25,660 nucleotides of DNA from JAQBGV01 sp032128395 (lineage in GTDB: Bacteria > Planctomycetota > UBA8108 > UBA1146), in NCBI GenBank assembly GCA_032128395.1, contig JAQBGV010000057.1, positions 1-25,660 on the forward strand, written 5' to 3'. Positions within the stretch are counted from its first letter, which is position 1. Every line of letters starts with the position of its first letter. The notes under the pieces are model-generated. The model saw only the letters and a list, made by a program, of their open reading frames with translations. It was not told the DNA's origin and ran no database searches. The translations under genes were made by a program, and so were the position numbers. This document shows, piece by piece, positions 21,846-25,660 of this stretch.

Positions 21846-23309
21846 CTAGTTTTCCGTCGCGGAGTGGGCGGGGTTCGGCGCTCCGTGAGGTGCTTCGAGA
21901 AGCAGATAGAGGAGATTGTCCGCGAAGACCGGATCGCGAGTCATCTCGAGGTGCTCAGTGAACAGGAAGTGGACCTGCGACCAATCGATCGGGGAGACGA
22001 TGGTCGAATTGCGGGCTGCATCCGGTCGCTCATCCATCAGCGCGCTGCTCCGGAGGACCACCTCGTCCCCGCGACCCTTCGACACGATCCGCACCGGGTC
22101 CCGCGGGCGTCCCACTTCGACCCGCTCCGGGGTGTTGAGCGCATCGCCCGCGAAGAGGATCAACTCGAGCCCCGCCGGCCGGCGGGCGGGACGGTCGAGG
22201 GCGGCTTGGAACGCTTTCGCGCGGGTGAGTGCCTTCCGAAGTTGATCGCGGGCGATCTCCCTTCGGAGTTCGGGGTCGGAGATCTCGGGGAGAAGGCGGG
22301 CGAGATCATCGTCGTCGGCGGCGAGCCCCCACCCGAATCGTTCCCACACCGCGAAGTCGAGAAGATCGTCGATCACCCCACCATCTGCGGTGGTCACGCG
22401 CCCGTGGCGACCGCGCGGCAGAAGTTGGTAGATCGCAGGCATCGTGCCGAGCAAGGTCGGCGAGTAATACGGCATGAAAGGTCCGGGGGAATACCCCTCG
22501 GTGAGAATTCGCAGCGCCTCGACGGAGCCCGCGTTCGGCGTTCCGATCAGGATGGCGCGCTCGACACGGCGCGCTCCGGCCCAGGTCAACTCGGGGAGGG
22601 AGCCGTCCTCCGGAAGATCGGCCGCGCCATATCGCAGGTAGTAGCGAAGTACCAACCCACCCATCGAATGCGCGACGATGTCGAAGCGAATCGGATCGCT
22701 GGTCGCGATCCCCCGTCGACGGTGCTCCCCGAGCACGTATTCTGCGCGCGCATCCAAGTATTGCCCGAGCACCTTCGCGTTCTCCACGAGGTCGCGACGC
22801 CAGTCGTACGCGAACTGGAAGCAGGTGTAGTGGTCGTCCCCGTAGTCGACACTCCCGGCCCGGCCGAGCTCCTCGTCACGGTATCCCCCGACGCCGAGAA
22901 CCCCGAGGATCTGGGCGTAGGCCTTCAAGATGATCGGGAGCCCGAGGAATCGGACGCGAACCCGGTCGAGCGCACCGGGCGCGGTGTCATGGTGAGTGAG
23001 TTCACGGAGGGGGACACCCATCGCCATCGGAAGCGCGATGCGACGCGCGCCCCTTGCGTCACCAGGGTCGGCGAACTCACCCGTGAACGCTCCCCAGACC
23101 AGCTTGCCCTCGGCGTCCTCGATCCGCGAACCGAGGATCCCCGGTACCAGCACCACGGGGTTGCGGTCGGACCCGTGGTGGCGTGCGGCGGCTTGGTAGA
23201 TTCCGCGCAGATCGGGGACGGGTATCGCGGATCGGCACGCGGAAAGGGCGAGGAGGAGGGCGACGAGCGCGAAGGCGACGACGGGACGACGGGGAGAGAT
23301 CTTCAGCAT
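21846..23309 (-). CDS. LCAT-like alpha/beta-hydrolase lipoprotein
   Basis: A 487-residue protein from ATG 23309, with GGAG seven bases upstream; an in-frame ATG at 23462 adds a non-protein-like leader. A lipoprotein signal peptide ends in the lipobox L-S-A-C25, so it is probably membrane-tethered outside the cytoplasm. Features of the lecithin:cholesterol acyltransferase/phospholipase group are visible: 'NPVVLVPGILGSRIED' (50-65), 'FAYDWRRDLVEN' (166-177) and the nucleophile elbow AHS215MGG, followed by 'LRYYLRY' and 'IGTPNAGSVEAL'. A later 'FAGDALNTPE' and a His in 'VHFLFTEHLEM' are candidates for the acid and base. Expected activity is acyl transfer or lipolysis on lipids. It may share a transcript with the esterase/sialidase gene 63 bases downstream and diverges from the sulfatase gene. 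Confidence 0.88.
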   Translation of the reverse strand: MLKISPRRPVVAFALVALLLALSACRSAIPVPDLRGIYQAAARHHGSDRNPVVLVPGILGSRIEDAEGKLVWGAFTGEFADPGDARGARRIALPMAMGVPLRELTHHDTAPGALDRVRVRFLGLPIILKAYAQILGVLGVGGYRDEELGRAGSVDYGDDHYTCFQFAYDWRRDLVENAKVLGQYLDARAEYVLGEHRRRGIATSDPIRFDIVAHSMGGLVLRYYLRYGAADLPEDGSLPELTWAGARRVERAILIGTPNAGSVEALRILTEGYSPGPFMPYYSPTLLGTMPAIYQLLPRGRHGRVTTADGGVIDDLLDFAVWERFGWGLAADDDDLARLLPEISDPELRREIARDQLRKALTRAKAFQAALDRPARRPAGLELILFAGDALNTPERVEVGRPRDPVRIVSKGRGDEVVLRSSALMDERPDAARNSTIVSPIDWSQVHFLFTEHLEMTRDPVFADNLLYLLLEAPHGAPNPAHSATEN

Positions 23310-23577
23310 CGGGGCACTCCAGGGTCGTAGTGGGGCGCGTTCTGGCCGGACCCGGAGTGCACCCGGGCAGCCGGCGGGAGAGGCAACGATAGCGGAGTGT
23401 CGCGGTTCCGAAAGGCTCAACGGGGCCGACAGATCCGTCCTTCGGATCGCGCCAGTCCGCAAGAGCTGGATTCAAGTCTCCTTCTCGCCACAATCGGCAG
23501 CTGGAGTGGTCGAAAGAGCGGCGGGTCGCGGGGCACCCTGGCAGAGACCACCGGTCACAGCGACGAAGGACGGCGAC

Positions 23578-25413
23578 ATGAAGTGGATTTGGTTCTCCGT
23601 GCTCCTGCTCGCCGGGACTGCCCACGCGTCTCCCGTGGGTGCTCAGGGGCATCCCAACATCGTGTTCATCCTCGCCGACGATCTCGGGTACGGGGAAGTC
23701 GGTTTCAACGGGCAGAAGAAGATCCGGACACCGCACATCGATCGGATCGCCCGCGAGGGGATGCAACTGACGCAACACTACTCGGGCTCGCCGGTCTGCG
23801 CGCCGTCTCGTTGCGTTCTGATGACCGGCCTCCACACAGGCCACGCGTACGTGCGCGACAACAAGGGCGAGCCCGTGATCGGCCAGCTTCCGATCCCGGA
23901 TGAGACGGTGACGGTCGCGGAGCTCCTGAAGAGCGCCGGGTACCGAACGGGCACCGTGGGCAAGTGGGGGCTCGGGGGGCCGGGTACTTCGGGGGTGCCG
24001 AATCGGCAGGGTTTCGACTTCTTCTACGGCTACCTCGATCAGTGGCGAGCGCACTACTACTACCCGGACTATCTCTACCGGAACGAGGAGAAGGAACTGC
24101 TCGAGGGGAACGACGGGAAAGTCGGCAAGACCTACTCGCACGATCTCATCTCGGAGGAGGCTCTCCGGTTCATCGACCGGGCGAAAGAGGGCGAGCCGTT
24201 CTATCTGCATCTGGCGTACACGATCCCGCACGTCTCTCTCCAGGTGCCCGCGGACTCGCTCGAGGAGTACGAAGGAAAGTGGGAGGAGACCTCCTACCCG
24301 GGAGCGCACTACACCGGACACGAGACCCCTAGAGCGGCGTACGCGGCGATGATCACGCGGATGGATCGCGACATCGGCCGCCTCCTCGATCGCCTGAAGG
24401 AGAAGGGGCTCGACGAGAACACCATCGTGATTTTTTCGAGTGACAACGGGCCGACCTTCGCGGGCGGGGTCGATGCGGAATTCTTCGAGAGCGCCGGCCC
24501 CCTACGCGGACTGAAGGCTTCGCTCTGGGAGGGCGGCATACGCGTTCCCACCGCCGTTCGCTGGCCGGGCAAGATCGAAGCCGGATCGAAGAGCGCCCAG
24601 GTGAGCGCTTTCGAGGATTGGCTCCCCACGCTCACCGAGCTGGCCGGCGGTGTGAGTCCGCTCGCGATCGACGGCATCACCCTCCTCCCGACGCTCCTCG
24701 GCGAGGGGGTGCAACGGGAGCACCCCTATCTCTACTGGGAGCACGGGAGCAGCACTCAAGCGGTGCGGATGGGCGACTGGAAGGGATTCCGCCCGAAGCC
24801 GAGCGCTCCGATCCAGCTCTATGACCTGAACAAAGACATCTCCGAGTCGAAGAACATCGCGACCGACCATCCCGACGTGGTGAAGCAGATCGCCGAGATC
24901 ATGAAGAGCGGTCGTACGGAGTCGGAGCACTTTCCCCTGGAGGTGCCGGAAGCGAAGGGGAGGATCTCGACGGCGAATGCGCTATCGAAGGATGCCTGGA
25001 AGATCGTTCGAGTCTCGAGCGAATCGGCGTTCAACGGCAAGACTGGGGACCAGGCGATCGACGGCGACCCCGCCACCTGGTGGCACTCAGAGTGGCAGGA
25101 GGAGAAGCCCACCCACCCGCACGAGATCGTGATCGACCTCGGGGAGAGGAGAACCATCGCCGGTGCACGGTACCTCGCTCGGCAGGACGGCGGCTGGAAC
25201 GGGACGATCGCGAAGTACGAACTGTACGTCGGCGATGACCTCGGCGATCTGGGAGCGGCCGTGCGAAGCGGCGAATTCCAGAGGACCAAGGAAGAGCAGG
25301 AAGCGCGCTTCGAGAAGCCGATCACGGGACGCTACGTGATGTTGCGAACGCTCTCGGCGCACGACGACCAACCGTACGCGTCGATCGGAGAACTGGGGCT
25401 GATCGGAGAGTAG
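23578..25413 (+). CDS. Exported formylglycine sulfatase with discoidin-like (F5/8 type C) C-terminus
   Basis: A 611-residue protein. The ATG at 23578 has AAGGA seven bases upstream and begins a signal peptide (MKWIWFSVLLLAGTAHAS). Residues 25-400 are a type I sulfatase: 'PNIVFILADDLGYGEVGF' with metal-binding D34/D35, and the formylglycine signature C74-A-P-S-R-C-V-L-M-T-G, a Cys-type site needing a formylglycine-generating enzyme. Further motifs are 'TGTVGKWGLGG', 'HLAYTIPHVSL', 'FSSDNGPTF' and 'GGIRVPTAVRWPGK'. From about residue 461 to the end, a beta-sandwich with 'DQAIDGDPATWWHSEW', 'EIVIDLGERRTIAGARYL' and 'GRYVMLRTLS' matches F5/8 type C carbohydrate-binding domains. It removes sulfate esters, probably from polysaccharide. 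The exact sulfatase subfamily is not decided. It diverges from the lipase gene. Confidence 0.94.
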   Translation: MKWIWFSVLLLAGTAHASPVGAQGHPNIVFILADDLGYGEVGFNGQKKIRTPHIDRIAREGMQLTQHYSGSPVCAPSRCVLMTGLHTGHAYVRDNKGEPVIGQLPIPDETVTVAELLKSAGYRTGTVGKWGLGGPGTSGVPNRQGFDFFYGYLDQWRAHYYYPDYLYRNEEKELLEGNDGKVGKTYSHDLISEEALRFIDRAKEGEPFYLHLAYTIPHVSLQVPADSLEEYEGKWEETSYPGAHYTGHETPRAAYAAMITRMDRDIGRLLDRLKEKGLDENTIVIFSSDNGPTFAGGVDAEFFESAGPLRGLKASLWEGGIRVPTAVRWPGKIEAGSKSAQVSAFEDWLPTLTELAGGVSPLAIDGITLLPTLLGEGVQREHPYLYWEHGSSTQAVRMGDWKGFRPKPSAPIQLYDLNKDISESKNIATDHPDVVKQIAEIMKSGRTESEHFPLEVPEAKGRISTANALSKDAWKIVRVSSESAFNGKTGDQAIDGDPATWWHSEWQEEKPTHPHEIVIDLGERRTIAGARYLARQDGGWNGTIAKYELYVGDDLGDLGAAVRSGEFQRTKEEQEARFEKPITGRYVMLRTLSAHDDQPYASIGELGLIGE

Positions 25414-25578
25414 CCCAACTCCGGGAGTGAGTCCCATCTCGCGAAAACCTGCTACTCCGAGCGTTCCGGCGCGAACCGCAGCTCCCGGAGCATCGCCGCT
25501 CGGATCCGTTCGGCAATCCGATCACGACGACGCAGGGTACATCGGAAAATGGCTCCCCCCTGGGAGCGAGGAGGAGCA

Positions 25579-25660
25579 GTGCGTCATCGGCAGATCAGTC
25601 TCGGAGTCGTGGGGCTTTCCCTCCTCCTTCTCGCCCTCGGTTGCGCCTCGGCCCCCCGGA
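25579..25660 (+). CDS. Start of a lipoprotein gene (5' part only)
   Basis: GTG at 25579 with AGGAGG four bases upstream opens MRHRQISLGVVGLSLLLLAL-G-C22-ASAPR and runs off the window. This is a classic lipoprotein signal peptide: basic n-region, Leu-rich core, then lipobox LALGC. Only 27 residues are visible, so function cannot be told. It is 165 bases downstream of the sulfatase stop on the same strand. Confidence 0.72.
   Translation, partial: MRHRQISLGVVGLSLLLLALGCASAPR

Noticed and set aside
25439..25578. A short minus-strand frame giving RRRDRIAERIRAAMLREL-like sequence ending at a TAG near 25456.
   Set aside because: It is protein-like but has no start codon before an upstream in-frame stop near the lipoprotein start. 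Too short to call a gene or a fragment.

Overview
The window is about 25.7 kb of GC-rich bacterial chromosome. Third codon positions are strongly GC-biased and UGA acts as an ordinary stop in several genes. The gene content fits a planctomycete or close relative: many exported proteins, a secreted lectin ending in a dockerin-like module, a CRTAC1-type FG-GAP protein coupled to a multiheme cytochrome, a formylglycine sulfatase, DUF1579, and an exported PPDK-N protein. The phylum call is inference from family content; there is no rRNA or other marker gene here.

Layout. (1) 1-4317, minus strand: a membrane pentaheme cytochrome/TPR protein, translationally coupled by an ATGA overlap to a membrane-anchored FG-GAP protein that runs off the left edge. 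(2) 4318-6402: a decayed Fpg/Nei-type DNA glycosylase remnant, a DUF4287/SRPBCC-like protein, a strong terminator, a TMEM175-family channel and a candidate 58-aa reading frame. (3) 6521-9915: two secreted proteins with dockerin-like Ca-binding repeats, one an 823-aa lectin-like protein and one a small protein made of little else. (4) 10409-14764: an AhpD-like gene and an exported TlpA/thioredoxin-like gene, each interrupted by an in-frame UGA exactly where a catalytic cysteine belongs. Each UGA is followed by a SECIS-like hairpin, so both are best read as selenoproteins. They flank a sodium/solute symporter and are followed by a membrane protein gene with an apparent frameshift. (5) 14961-19477, plus strand: a DUF1579 protein with its own terminator, then a compact set made of an exported EF-hand/phosphohistidine/PPDK-N protein, a VTC-type polyphosphate polymerase and a DUF4956 membrane protein. 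(6) 19482-25660: a three-part SGNH-esterase/sialidase, an LCAT-like lipoprotein lipase, a sulfatase with a discoidin-like C-terminus, and the start of a lipoprotein gene.

How the genes may work together. The esterase/sialidase, lectin and sulfatase fit a lifestyle of binding and stripping decorated (sulfated, acylated or sialylated) glycans. The cytochrome/FG-GAP pair suggests periplasmic electron transfer. The two selenoproteins suggest peroxide or thiol redox chemistry that depends on Sec machinery encoded elsewhere. The most system-like part is the exported dikinase-like protein with VTC and DUF4956, which could be a polyphosphate-linked phosphorylation module at the cell envelope; that function is inference only.
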